Both the position numbers and the translations under genes were made by a program. From contig OX637290.1 in the NCBI GenBank assembly GCA_951799445.1, positions 2,048,501-2,112,500 on the forward strand: a stretch of 64,000 bases of DNA, in the 5' to 3' direction. A model generated the notes under the pieces. It searched no databases. It was not told the DNA's origin and saw nothing but the letters and a program-made list of their open reading frames with translations. Below, piece by piece: positions 22,602 to 34,426 of this stretch; the first letter of the stretch is position 1, and each line of letters opens with the position of its first letter. This stretch comes from Pseudisothecium myosuroides. Lineage: Eukaryota; Streptophyta; Bryopsida; Hypnales; Lembophyllaceae.

Positions 22602-25211
22602 ATGACTACTCAACAAGAGGCTAAACGGTTGGCTGCATTGAAGGCTCAATTTAAAACTCCGATGCGTAGAGGACGCCATTCTAGCGTCACTGCATCTCAT
22701 GGAAGCCAATGTAGCAGAGAAGAAAGCATTCCTATAGCACCGGCCAATGTAAGCCGAACCAGTGGGGGAGTTGCAGTTCAAAGCTTGAACCAAGGAGTAG
22801 AAGCTCATGTCATACGAGTAGCTAGCACCCCTGTGGATGAGATTGGACGACAGGAGAGGACAACTAATGTTCTTGGAAACCATCAACAAGGTCAGGAATA
22901 CTTCAGCGCTCCAATGGACGCAATCCAGAAAAGGCACTATGCGAAACTCATAAAAGAAAATGAGTTGCTCCGCCAGCAAGTTTTGTCTATCACAAGAGCA
23001 TTGGAAATCTCAATGGAGAAATGTAAAGACATCATGCCATGTTGCAATCCAACACAAGTGAAGGTATCAATCCTGTCAGCTGAGCTTTCTATACTTTTTG
23101 CTGGTATTAGAGTGTACATCTATGTCTTACTTCTATACTATTGTACAAGGTAAGTTACCTTAGTGTGATGAAATGTTTTTCATGACTACATTAATGTTTT
23201 GTATTCTCTATTTTAACTAGCTCTCATTGAACCTGTGTTATTGGATATTGAAGTGATTTGAATGTCTATGCAACTTGACTTGTTGTACTATGTAGAACTT
23301 TTATAACTAAGGTATTCATTATAGTCAAGTTGAACATATTACATATTGCAAGAGTTATATGGAGTCACGGTAATTATCATATTAACACCATTCATGGCGT
23401 TTTTTTCAGATGAAGCAAACCGAGGTTGTCTGTAAACTTTTTCTTGGCAAATTCTCCAATTCAACAATGTATCCCTCAGATGACATCCTTTTTGAGGCCA
23501 TTATGATCTCCTTCGACATTGAACAGAATGAGTTGGCAAAGGTTGAATTCTTAAAAGCATGGGGACCCCTAGGGCCAAATGGTGGCCTATCAAAAATGGT
23601 GAATAAAAATGTCAAGGATCGAAGAAGCAGTTTGATCCGAGATGCTAGAATGGAGCTTTACAGTAAGCTAGGTTGTCCTAAGCCAAAGAAAAATGCCTCT
23701 CACGAAGAATTCAAAAAGTGGTTTGATGAGCTTGAGCTCCATCGTGAAGGTACAAATAAACCTAAAGTCTCAAGTTAGTCAAACACATGCAACTACTAGT
23801 TGAAGTGTCATTAGTTCTCCAGCATTTAGAGTTTGTAAATCTGGCCTTCTTAACAGTTTCACGCATATCATATAGGTTGGTTGGTTGTGCTTTTATTAAG
23901 TCCAATTATGTTGTAGTTGCAATGATCTTGAAGATCAATACTTTAGTGAACCTGAAATGAGTACGCAACTAATTCTTATTGACTTTGCATATTCTGTTGA
24001 AGGTCAAAAATGGAGGATTCAAACGCATGAATCAGGCTGCACAGATCCTTTTGGAAGTGATGCAGTGTATGGTGCAATTGCACGTGCAATGATTGGAGAG
24101 TGCTATGATTTGCATGGTGTGGTTGAAATCACGAAAGAGCAAGGTGGATTCTTCTTGTGCACTGTAAGTTAAACCAAAAAACAACTTTTAGTGGATTTTT
24201 GTATGGCTAAGGACGAGACAACCTTCACTAAAACTATGAAGGCATGGTTCATGCTCGAAGACTAGTCTTCAAACTTTTGTTAGTTCTTTTCCTAGTCCAT
24301 AAGTATGTCGCTCAATTTTTCCACAAGACTTCTAAAATAAATAACCATTGAGGTCATTCTCAAAGTATTAAATTCTATATGTGAAGTGCAATGTCACAAT
24401 TAATTTGGGCAAAGATTGAACTCTATGGTTTTGTATTTGTTTTTGGTTGGAGATAGCGATGTTGGGGAAGACGTTCAATCCCCTCGATATGTCTACTACA
24501 AGATCACAAATGAAGATTGCCGAAGCAGAGATCCTTGAAGCTTCTTCAAGGATGAGGAGGATTCAACTTGTTGACAAGATTGGAATTGACAACTTGGAAT
24601 TTGAGGTATGAAATTCCTCACTGCACTTTTCATTTCAAGTGTTGTATACAATCGTTAGTGTGAGGTATGCAATTTCAAACTCATTTATGAGTTTTCCTAC
24701 TTTGTAGGAGAATGAGGATGGCATTGGAATGCAAGATAGGTAATCTGAAAAAAGCAACAAAGTTTTCGGTGATATCCAATCAAAAAATGTTTAGTTTTCA
24801 ATATAGGAAAAAGAATAAGGTTTTGGAAAGATCTTATAATTCATCTAATTAGCTTAAAGTGCAATCTTCTATATTTTTGCAATGTGCCCAATGAATTCAT
24901 CACATCTCTTTTTTTGTGCCTCCATTATTAGAGATTTAGTACAATCAAAGTCTTTAGAATAAAGTCAAAAGTCAGGCTCCTCTAATTGGATATTTGTTAC
25001 TATTACGTAGAGAACGAACACCATGTTTGTGTTTGTCCCGTTCAATGTGGTTGTGCTTGCTATGATGAATGACTTACTTTAGCTTGGTAAACCCAACAAT
25101 TTTATGAAGGTTTGAATTTGAAATGATTTCATATGATTTTATGACTTCAGGTTTCACAATGATGGAGGAATTGAACCTGGATGTAGTATTGTCATTATAT
25201 TATGTCTTTGA
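22602..25211 (+). CDS. Unrecognised six-exon gene
   Basis: A model with exons 22602-23063, 23410-23749, 24003-24163, 24453-24605, 24708-24739 and 25151-25211 sums to 1209 nt, 402 residues, with GT-AG introns throughout. Exon 1 has a basic start (EAKRLAALKAQFKTPMRRGR) and a coiled-coil-like end (KLIKENELLRQQVLSITRAL). Exon 2 holds a compact conserved-looking block: LFLGKFSNSTMYPSDDILFE, then VNKNVKDRRSSLIRDARMEL. Exon 3 has GSDAVYGAIARAMIGECYDL. I do not recognise the family. The layout resembles an accessory protein of a DNA transposon (coiled coil plus DNA-binding-like basic block), and the Plavaka-like gene lies divergently upstream. The last exon is uncertain; a different reading frame there would end near 25275. 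Confidence 0.5.
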
Positions 25212-25723
25212 AGGGGCTAAGGAAGATCGGATTACTGCATTGGAGCAAAAGATTTTTGACTTTTGTCGGCGCTTATAACACCTTGTATCCCTTGATGTAG
25301 AGGGCAAGTGACCTTTTCTCTTGTACAGTACAATGTAAATGGTAGATATTGTCTATGATAGAACTATCCTTGAAAGCTTCGGCTCCTCAACATTTCAATG
25401 TAGAGGATTTTGAAAACTAGACACAGAATGTGAATTTGTAAATTTTGGCTATCTTATTGTACTTTATGGAAATTCGGCTAGTTTTGTCAATAGAAGTTGC
25501 ATTGACGTGTATTTCTAATTCAATGCACTTCCACTTCAATTATGGGGGTATTATCGGGAAACTGGGTTCAGTGCCGAATTTAGAAACCTCGCTCTGTCGC
25601 CGCAGGATTGATAGCTGGATATTTGGAGCTGATGCCATCCACAGCAAATACTTCAATTCCGCATTATCTCAATTGAGCAGGAGAGCTCAGTTGAAGAGGT
25701 TTGCTCAACGTGCTGGTGAAGAG

Positions 25724-28700
25724 ATGACGATGCTGCACCGCTGCTCCGGATTGCAGGGTAAGCGTGGTATCCACACCAATCTCTGCTTGAAGTTTGATTC
25801 AATTGTTGTGTAGTGGACTTCCATCTCAGTAAGTGAAATGAAAGCATCTTTTGTTTACTTCGTTGGCTTGCAGCTTCAATCGCCTCTTTGCTACTCCCTC
25901 CGTCCCAAAATGATCTTCCTGATCTTCCTCTGCCTGGGCTTGGATCTCTGCCTGAACTTGAATCTGTGCTTGGACTTGAATCTCTGCTTGCTTCATGCAT
26001 TCCCATTGCAGTCGCTCTCAGAACTGACGCCAGCCCCCTTCCTGCCACATCACAACGTGCAAATGGAAGTCCATTGTGGGACAAAAAATTAAGGGTAATC
26101 GGAAGATCATTTTGGGACGGAGGGAGTACTTAGTTACATTATAGCCTCCTCGATCAGCTGAGAAACGTATGTAGTTTTCAGCTCGAAAGCTGAATCAGGG
26201 AAACTCTGCAGCCTTTGAAGTTGCAGATGTGGACTTAAGGATGAATTTGTTATACGCTGAATGTGACTCTTAAGTCTACCATGTGTGGCGCTTTAATCCG
26301 GACAATTTATCTTTCAATCTTGCATCCAGCTATTTAGAGTATAATGGCGTGATGACAACAGTATATACACTCTGTGCTTCAATGTTAGTTGGGGCGCCCA
26401 CCATGGGACACAAAGTAGACAGATGGGTGCAGTTCTCTGATCAAGTTTGAGCTGCAGACGTTCTTTATTACTAGTTCCATTCGTGAGGAGATTTGCTCAT
26501 TGTTGTACAGGCATTTTGGAATTTGATGTGTTTGGGAAATGTTGGTGCAGGTCTGGGATCACAGCCCCACTCGTCGCCTGGGTTCTGCAGGCGAAGAGAT
26601 ACTGTGCGCGTTCATTGTACATCCTTGAAATCTAGGACAGAGACAAAGAACACAAAGACGCTGCTGTCAGAAGACCAGATGCCTCGGCAGTGGTACAACA
26701 TCATCCCTGACTTGCCGCGGCCACCGCCACCGCCATTGCATCCCGGCACGTTGCAACCTCTGCAACCGCAAGACCTGGCGCCTCTCTTTCCAATGGCCCT
26801 CATCCAACAAGAAGCCACCACTGATCGATACGTCGACATTCCGGAGGAGGTTCTGGAAGTGTACAAGCTTTGGCGCCCCAGCCCTCTCTTCAGGTACATG
26901 ACTTGCAATTTAGGGTTTAAGTGGAATGGCAAACAACTGGGCCACGGTTTGGGGTTTAGGCCGGGGAGTTGTACAGTACTTCACTCTCAAGTTGCAATGT
27001 ACGAAACAACAAGATCCACTTGAAACGTAATGCTGTTCAATCATCTCATGTACAGAGTATGGAGGTTGTGTTGATGACAGAGCTCGGCGGTTGGAGAAAC
27101 TGCTGGAAACACCAGCACGGATTTACTACAAGTACGAAGGTGTCAGTCCAGCAGGCTCTCATAAACCCAACACGGCCATCCCTCAGGCCTGGTACAATGC
27201 CCAGGAGGGCGTCAAGCGTCTCACCACTGAAACGGGGGCTGGGCAGTGGGGCTGTGCTCTGGCATTTGCATGCACGCTGTTTGATCTCGAATGTGAGGTA
27301 TAAGCTTTCTCTTGCACTCTTCCATGCTTCCTGTGATTTTCCTGCACTATATATATATTGCAAGAAGACCGTGTGGTATGTACTTTTTCAGTTTACTTTT
27401 CGACAGTTTCCGTACTTCCCTAATGGTGCGTTTAGCTATGCTTGGAAGACATGTGACTTGACTGATTGAATCTGGTGCAAACAGAGAAACGCCGATTTAG
27501 ATTTAGGAATTGAATCACTCTGATTGCTTAAGGTAGTCTCCTCACATGACTTAAGTTTGAGGATACTCTTTCCGTCACTTTAGCATCTAAATCTATATGT
27601 GCTTTCATTGGGATATCACTCTATAAAGCTCACCGGTGGCGGATCACTTTAGGTAACAAGAGTCAAATTAAATGAACTGAGATCAACATTTGCGCAGTCG
27701 GGCTATGATGACTTCATATGCAATCATTCAAAGTGGGAGGTTGCAGAAGGGACAGTAGACCACCCCATTTTCATCCATAGATCATTGGCCATAGTCGTTA
27801 AGTTAAATCATGTTGACACCCAACCAGCGTTGTTTATTTGGAACAGTAGAGTCCTCCGAGCCCTCTGAGCATTGGGGAATATTTGGACTCTATTGGGGAA
27901 TATCAGTTTCAGTATCCTCTCCCTTAATTTGTTTTGCCTGCAGGTGTGGCAAGTGCGAGCCTCGTATGACCAAAAACCACACCGAAAATCTATGATGGAG
28001 ACTTGGGGCGCCACCGTCCACCCTTCCCCATCCTCTGTTACAAAAGTCGGCCAAGCGATGTTGGCAAAAGATCCAAATACTCCAGGGAGCTTGGGCATGG
28101 CGATCTCCGAGGCCGTGGAGGCTGCACTGGCTCGGGATGATACCCGTTACGCTCTTGGCAGTGTCCTCAACCACGTCTTGTTGCACCAAACCATCATCGG
28201 GGAGGAATGCTTGCGGCAGCTGCAGATTTTGGGGGAGACTCCGGACCTGTTGGTGGGGTGCACGGGGGGCGGATCCAACTTCGCAGGGCTGGCGTTTCCC
28301 TTCATCCGTGAGAAGTTGGCTGGGAAGATGAATCCTGTCATCAGGGCAGTGGAGCCGGCTGCTTGCCCCTCGCTCACTCGAGGGGTGTATGCGTATGATT
28401 TTGGCGACACGTCGGGGCTCACGCCCTTGATGAAGATGCACACCCTCGGGCATGACTTCATTCCTGACCCCATCCACGCAGGTACGTACTTCGCAGTCCT
28501 CCTATGTCATGCATTTCTTCGCCCAGTGCATTTCGTCACTCTAATTTGTCGTATGACAGTAGGTAATTCCTCCGTGTTGAAATTAAACCGTGAGGTAGAG
28601 GATACTATGTGCATTTTAATAAATGAAGGAGTGTGAGTTTTGGGTGATCTATAATGCAGTAGGGAGATCTTTGGTCAAGTCTGTTGAGATCAAATTTTTG

Positions 28701-30610
28701 TCACTGTTTATGAATTTCTTATGCAGAATACCCTATTTTCATTCAAAGATCGGAGGCCATAGAAGTGATGCTTACACTACTTGTTAATAACTCCAATGAA
28801 GTATATGAACACATGAGTTGCTGGGAACACAAGTCTGTGTAGGACACGGGCTCACCGGTCCGTAAATGGTTTTAGTTTCCTCTACCTTTGTTGCCATGAT
28901 TATATTTATTTGTATCTCATCTTAATTAAATGTAATCTGCTTTGAAAGTAGCAGTTGCGGAACAACTGGTAAAGAACAATATTGGGCTTCCTATTTTGTG
29001 ATAGATCAACTTATTTAGTCCCGACAGCAATGATCCGTCAGGGATTCGGGGGCTTATACAACATCAGCCATTGTTGCTTCTTCTGTTACAAAGGAACTGT
29101 GCTGAGTGTACTCTCTGCCTTCTGATAATGGTTTTCATGGTTTGTCAGTTGCAACTGTGGTAAAATTTAGCCAGGCCTATGAACTTTCAGGTTGATACAC
29201 CATGATTGGATGACTCTTTGCCTTTTAACTGAACAGCATTTCAGGTCAGGATCTTTTTATTTGAGTTCACTTTTTGTTCACGATTCTCGCTCTCTCCCTT
29301 GTTGCAGGTGGTCTTCGTTACCATGGTATGGCACCACTGGTATCACACGTTTATGAGTTGGGCCTTATGGAGGCAATTGCAATTCCACAAACCGAATGCT
29401 TTGAAGGTGGGTTGACCATTCACCGTCTCTGGAAATGTTCTTTGTTGTCAGGGCATCTCACTTGGACCCCTCAAAACTGTAAAGAGAATCCTTTTAATTT
29501 ATAAGGAATTAGAACTTGAGTGTTGTCATTGGAAGCGCACTAACCAAAACACATACAATAGATTCAAGAAAATCTAGATTTGGACATTGAACAACCGAAA
29601 CATCCCTAAGTACCTCCATGGCTAGGTAGCGGAAATAGTGGCCACTATTGAATTGGCCACTGTTTTCTTTACCATGCAATGGGGGTATTTAGTTCAAATC
29701 TAAATCAAGCAGGGAACATCTGCGTTAGAGAATTCTTTTTGCATCGCTCTAATGACTTTATCCTATGTAGCGGACAATGTGCTTTCATTTGAGACGTCAG
29801 TTTAGAGCACTAGAGAGATAACATTGTATACAATTGCCAAATCTTTAGAGATCAAACTTTTATCACAACGTATGAATTTTTTCACATCGGGAGGTTGTAG
29901 ACCAGCATTGAGGGGACAATGCACTACCCCGTTTCCATTCAAAGACTAGTGACCGTAGACACTTAGCCAAGTCATGCTTACTGACAACTTGCTAATTGAA
30001 AGCACTTCCTTTGGAAGAGGTGCGTTCCTGTTGGTAACAGTGGTCAGTAGACATTTAGTCAATTCATGCTTACATTCAAGTTGAAAATTGACAGCATTTC
30101 CATAGGAAGAGGTGAGTTGTTGTTGGGAACAGGGTCAGTAGACACTTAGCCAAGTCATGCTGACACTTAACTTCCAAATTGAGAGCACTTTCATTGGAAG
30201 CGACGAGTTGCTGTTGGGAACAGGGGTCAGTACGTGACCAGGAGACGTTAACAGTTTTTATTATTCTCTCCCTTACAGTAACACAATCTCAACATGTTGA
30301 AATCAAATATCTCAATATCTGATGAGCAATGCGGGGATGGACCACTGCAGCGGCGTTGAAATTTGCGCGCACGGAGGGCATCATTCCTGCCCCGGAGCCG
30401 ACGCATGCCATTGCAGCCACAATTCGTGAAGCCCTGGCTTGCAAGGAAAGCGGTGAGGCGAAGGTGATCGTCACAGCGCTCTGCGGGCATGGCCACTTCG
30501 ATCTCGCTTCATATGAGAAGTTTCTGGCCGGGGGAATGGTGGATCTCGAGTATCCTGCGGACAAAGTGCGTGAATCCATGTCCAGGTTGCCCAATTCCCG
30601 TCTCCATTGA
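25724..30610 (+). CDS. TSBtype2: Tryptophan synthase beta chain, type 2 (TrpB2)
   Basis: Exons 25724-25757, 26551-26893, 27081-27297, 27944-28481, 29308-29406 and 30351-30610 give 1491 nt, 496 residues. The PLP enzyme condenses indole (or phosphoserine-derived aminoacrylate) with serine chemistry to give tryptophan. Type 2 has its own N-terminal extension, seen here as [20 protein letters not shown]. The PLP lysine is in GSHKPNTA. Other signatures are [23 protein letters not shown], the phosphate loop [16 protein letters not shown], and [14 protein letters not shown] near the end. The first about 60 residues ([10 protein letters not shown], then Arg/Ser-rich) look like a plastid transit peptide, inferred. 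An in-frame ATG further upstream is possible. Intron 1 carries a Stowaway MITE, and introns 3-5 carry a 91-bp repeat. Confidence 0.93.
25894..26126. mobile_element. Stowaway MITE in the first intron of TSBtype2
   Basis: The ends CTCCCTCCGTCCCAAAATGA and TCATTTTGGGACGGAGGGAG are canonical Stowaway (Tc1/mariner) inverted repeats. TA duplications lie at 25892-25893 and 26127-26128. The interior repeats a leucine-rich coding-like unit (CTTGAATCTGTGCTTGGA and variants), unusual for the family. The element is 233 bp and non-coding. Confidence 0.95.
29950..30231. repeat. 91-bp intronic tandem repeat, three units
   Basis: Three units start at about 29950, 30041 and 30132, each with a GTAGACA(C/T)TTAG(C/T)CAA core. 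They end in TTGGGAACAG or TTGGTAACAG. Diverged single pieces occur in the other introns near 27760 and 28735-28860. The repeat therefore spreads through three introns of the tryptophan synthase gene. Confidence 0.7.
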
Positions 30611-31504
30611 ATCCAGAGCTCCGTTCTATTGCTTCTCAGCATCAAGAAGTTTTGGACTATGTGACTGAATTCACTGCTTTTGAGGCCGCCCCTTTTTTTG
30701 CCGTTCTGTCACTACACTGGTGAGAAGCGATGGCATTCTAGTAGTAATCTGACTTACTCACCACTTGAAATATGGCTCGAATCTGATGCTGTTTTGATTT
30801 TCTTCAGTATCCTCCCATCACAAACATCATACCATTCTCTACTACTTGTGAGAATCCATGGAAGCAAAAAGAAGTACGACATTTTGTTGTAGAGATCATG
30901 CATGCCTGGCGCTAAGTGAGCAGTTAGTGCCTCTCGTTTTGTAGTTTTGGGTACCTCACATCTTAAGAGGAGCTCCAGAATATGCACAATATGAATGTGG
31001 ATTCCATTTTCAAGGGTGTCGACGCAGCTGTTATGATATTACACCTTAGAATCCAGACTGGCTTTCATTTGAAGTTTGGAGGCTTTAGCTGAAGAACGTA
31101 TAGGAAGATCTGATTGCCAATGGCTGAAACCATTGCTTCAATTACCAAATCAAACTTAAAGCTCTAGGCAACAAAAAAAATTGTGTACTTTTTTTTGTTT
31201 TTTGAGTTTGAAATATATGGGATAACTGTGATAAATCAATGATTGGGTGATTGGTTGGCGATGAGTAATATAGGAATTGAAGTAAGAGACGAAGTTATCA
31301 TGCCGTCAATTTGGTTGTTTAATTTTTTCCATCTTTGAATCCCAGATGAACGGATGATTTTGACACCTTCCTTGAAGTGGCTTGTGATTGTTGGATATAG
31401 TTCCAACATTTGATTATGTAGTAAATCCAAAATAGATTTACTGTCTACAAACATTATCCAAAATCAGGTGGCAACGAGAAATGGACGAATAGCCTTTGTA
31501 AGGG
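30611..31504. other. 3' untranslated region of TSBtype2 and spacer
   Basis: No further gene is seen. The first few hundred bases are presumably the 3' untranslated region. I could not place a polyadenylation site with confidence. Confidence 0.4.
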
Positions 31505-31596
31505 TTAACCCCTAAACGCTTCAATCTTTTTTTGAATTTTTGCACATTTTTGCTCATATCTTTGTACAAAAATATCATTTACTAGAATTTCTTATA

Positions 31597-32924
31597 CAAT
31601 AGAACCTCTCTTAGTGCATACTCTCTTAGTGCATAATATGCAGTAAGAGAGTTTGTACATTGAAGCATTTAACCCTTAACCCCTAAAGGACCAAAGTCCC
31701 TTCGGGGGACACTTGGGATTTCGGGCAGGCTCATGTGACCTGAAATTTTGACCTGATTTTTTGAAACTTTTTTTGAAGATAGGGAATCACATTAGCTTTC
31801 TAAAAACATTATTTTTTTTTCAATCGGTGCCCGGGAGCAAATGTTATGCCATCCTAAAGCAAAAAAGCAATTCGACGGGCAAAAAAAAAAAACCAGAAAA
31901 ATAAATTTATTAAAAAAAAAAAATTCTCAAAGATCATATTTATGTTTTCATTTGAAGCTTTGATTCATTCTATTTGGACTCAAAATGAGAAAGTTATGGA
32001 CAATCTTGTTTTTCGGGCAATTTAAGCATCTTAAAAAAAAAACCTTATAGAATTCATTTTTGAATGCAATTTTCAAATTTTTTCAAATTTTTTTTTGACG
32101 AGGTCAAGTTTGTTTGCAAGAACAATCCCACCGTTGGGATTATGTTGTTTTAATTCCACCTAAGAGCTATTAACAATTTAGTGTTTCGTTCAATTTTGGA
32201 CCTACTTCTATTTAACAATTTTTTTATATGTGAAAATGAAGGTTTGACATTCTGAAATTTTTTTCCCTGACTCTCAACTCAAATGTTCAACATAAAAAAT
32301 TACAACTTTAAATTGTGTAGTGCAAAAAAAATCCACAAATGGCCGTCAAAGTCATCTGAAATTGCAAGAAACAGTTCAAATTTTTTTTTCCAACTTTGAA
32401 TGCTAATATCTTCCAATCGGAACGGTCAAATTCCTTTAAATTTTTACCACATGATCTAAGACAAGTGAAGAATAAGATCCTACGGATAGATTCTAAAAAA
32501 AAAGTTTTTTGTGGTTTAAGGAGTGATTGCAGCAGAAATGGCAGTTTTCAGTGATTTTGGAGCCAGAAAATGCCTTGGTCCTTTAGGGGTTAAACGTTGA
32601 TGCAACCATTATATAGCCGATGGACGAGGGGGAATCAAACTGTGTAGGACAGAAATGTAACTATTCATCCTCGGAATTTGTTGTGAAAATGGAAGATCTT
32701 CTACAGTAGCTTGACTTCCAATGAGTGCTTTTGCAATATTTTAAACCAATGATTCAAACGGTAATGCAAAAGGATGATTTTGAGGGTCACCCCTTCGTCC
32801 TTTAAGGATTAATTCTGAAAAGTAGTTGGAGGCCCCATAGTTAGAGGCTACGTTAGCCAGTGGTCATTATTGCACCTTTCTTAGTGCATAGTCTCGGCAC
32901 TATGCACTGAGAAAGGTTCTACTG
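31597..32924. mobile_element. pogo/Emigrant-like MITE carrying a nested insert
   Basis: The ends CAATAGAACCTCTCTTAGTG and CACTGAGAAAGGTTCTACTG are inverted repeats, flanked by TA at 31595-31596 and 32925-32926. CAGTAGAACCTCT-type ends with TA duplication are typical of plant pogo/Emigrant MITEs. A 910-bp TTAA-type element at 31680-32589 splits it; without that it is about 414 bp and non-coding. Confidence 0.8.
31680..32589. mobile_element. TTAA-type element, long class, copy 1 (910 bp)
   Basis: The ends CCCCTAAAGGACCAA and TTGGTCCTTTAGGGG are perfect inverted repeats, flanked by TTAA at 31676-31679 and 32590-32593. The body aligns with 32939-34113, and with 54261-55197 in the opposite direction. 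A TGCCCGGGA block and GAAACTTTTTTTGAAG-like text near the left end are shared. No coding capacity is visible. Confidence 0.9.
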
Positions 32925-32938
32925 TATTTGGTTGTTAA

Positions 32939-34113
32939 CTCCTAAAGGCCCATTGTCCCTTTGGAGGACAAATGGGATTTCAGGCAGGTACCTACAAGCT
33001 AAATTTTTGTCATGATTTTTTGAAACTTTTTTTGGAGGTAGAAAAGCTGATTAGCTTTGTGGAAATATGATTTTTTTCACAATCAATGCCCGGGAACAAT
33101 TGTTATGACCAAATAAGTTCAAAACAGGGGACGGCAGGCAGCCTAGGCAGCAGAAAAAAATTGGCAAAAATTTGATTTTTTTTTTTGATTTTTTTTTCCT
33201 CATAGATTATATATTTTTCTATTGGGAAAGCTTTGATTCATTTCATTTGGATTTGTTATGAGAAAGTTATAGACATTCTTGTTTTTTGGGCAATTAGAGC
33301 ATCTTTTTGAAAAAAATAACTTGTAGGATTCATCTCTGAATGCTATTTTTGCAATTTAAAAAAATAAATTCTCATGGTTTAGTTTACTTGTTAGAACAAT
33401 CTCACCGTTGGGATTAGTGTATTTTAATTCCACCTAAAATATATGAATATTTTAGATTTTCCTTCTATCTTGTACCTACTTCTACTTAACAATTTTTTTA
33501 GGAATGATAATTAAGTGTTTTTGAATATTTTTTTTTCCCCTAGACTCTCAACTCAATTCTCCACTATAAATATTTAAAGCTCAAAACTCTAGAGTGCAAA
33601 AATTTTAAGTTAAAAATGTTCAAAGTCAAAAAATCTAGTCCTGCAATAGAGTTATTTGTAAAGTCCCCCCTAGTTTGGAGGGGACTTTTTTTGACAAATT
33701 TCCTCTGACGGACGATCCCGCAGGCGACCACTAAACCGCAAGCAAAGTCCGGACCAAACTTCTTTTTGGTCGATTTGGATGCTTAAGAAAGTTTGATACC
33801 CACTTTTGTATTGACTTTTTGCCCAAAACCTGCTTTTTCACAAAACTGCTGGTTTTAACCCCCGGTTTTGGGTACTTTACGAATAACTCTAATGTGCTGA
33901 AAAACTTTTTTTTTCCACTTTAAATGCAAATATCTTGCAATCTGTGCAGTCAAAAATTCTGAAATTTTTTCCATACATTCTCATACTATTTAGGTGTAAG
34001 ATCATACAGTTAGATGTGCAAAAAAAACATTTTTCAATTTTTTTTATTGTTTGCTATAGAAATGGCAGTTTTCAATGTTTTTTGGCAGAAAAAAGGCCTT
34101 GGGCCTTTAAGGG
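32939..34113. mobile_element. TTAA-type element, long class, copy 2, with nested MITE
   Basis: The ends CTCCTAAAGGCCC and GGGCCTTTAAGGG lie between TTAA at 32935-32938 and 34114-34117. A 243-bp MITE at 33648-33890 interrupts it; without that it is about 929 bp. The host sequence left and right of it rejoins to match other copies of the short class, which shows the TTAA duplication directly. Confidence 0.9.
33648..33890. mobile_element. 243-bp MITE with AGAGTTATT ends
   Basis: The ends AGAGTTATTTGTAAAGT and ACTTTACGAATAACTCT are inverted repeats. AAT lies at 33645-33647 and 33891-33893. The paralogous long-class element at 54261-55197 shows the uninterrupted site with a single copy at 54481-54483 (reverse strand). 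So the target duplication is 3 bp, or TA plus drift. I do not know the superfamily. Confidence 0.8.
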
Positions 34114-34426
34114 TTAAGGAAGGTTATCTTTTCTAGATTCAAGTATTACATTGGATGAATGAGAAGTTAGTTCTACTACATCATTCCTTGAAGCCCTCCA
34201 TTCATTGTTGAGAATATAGACATTGGAATGCTTTAAGGTAAGATAATACAATTTATAGGATATGGTTTTTGAGTTTTAAAACTTACTAATGAAGGGAATG
34301 TCTAATGAAGTTAATCTTTTAGTCTCATTTGAGATTTTACTTTATTTTTTTGCTTTTACCTCATAAAATGACTCTTTATTAATTCAATGGAATGAATTGT
34401 AAGTTCTAACCAAGAGTATTTGCGCC

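Larger units (their letters stand above)
31509..34238. mobile_element. TTAA-type MITE, short class, split by nested insertions
   Basis: The left part (31509-31594) and right part (34118-34238) align with the reverse of the 51546-51770 copy. Between them sit a pogo-like MITE (31597-32924) and a long TTAA-type element (32939-34113). Subtracting these and their target duplications leaves 221 bp, the normal size of this class. TTAA flanks the left side at 31505-31508; the right side has drifted to TAAG. Confidence 0.85.

Noticed and set aside
28147..28477. Minus-strand frames opposite the TSBtype2 fourth exon
   Set aside because: They are antisense shadows of a strongly conserved exon.
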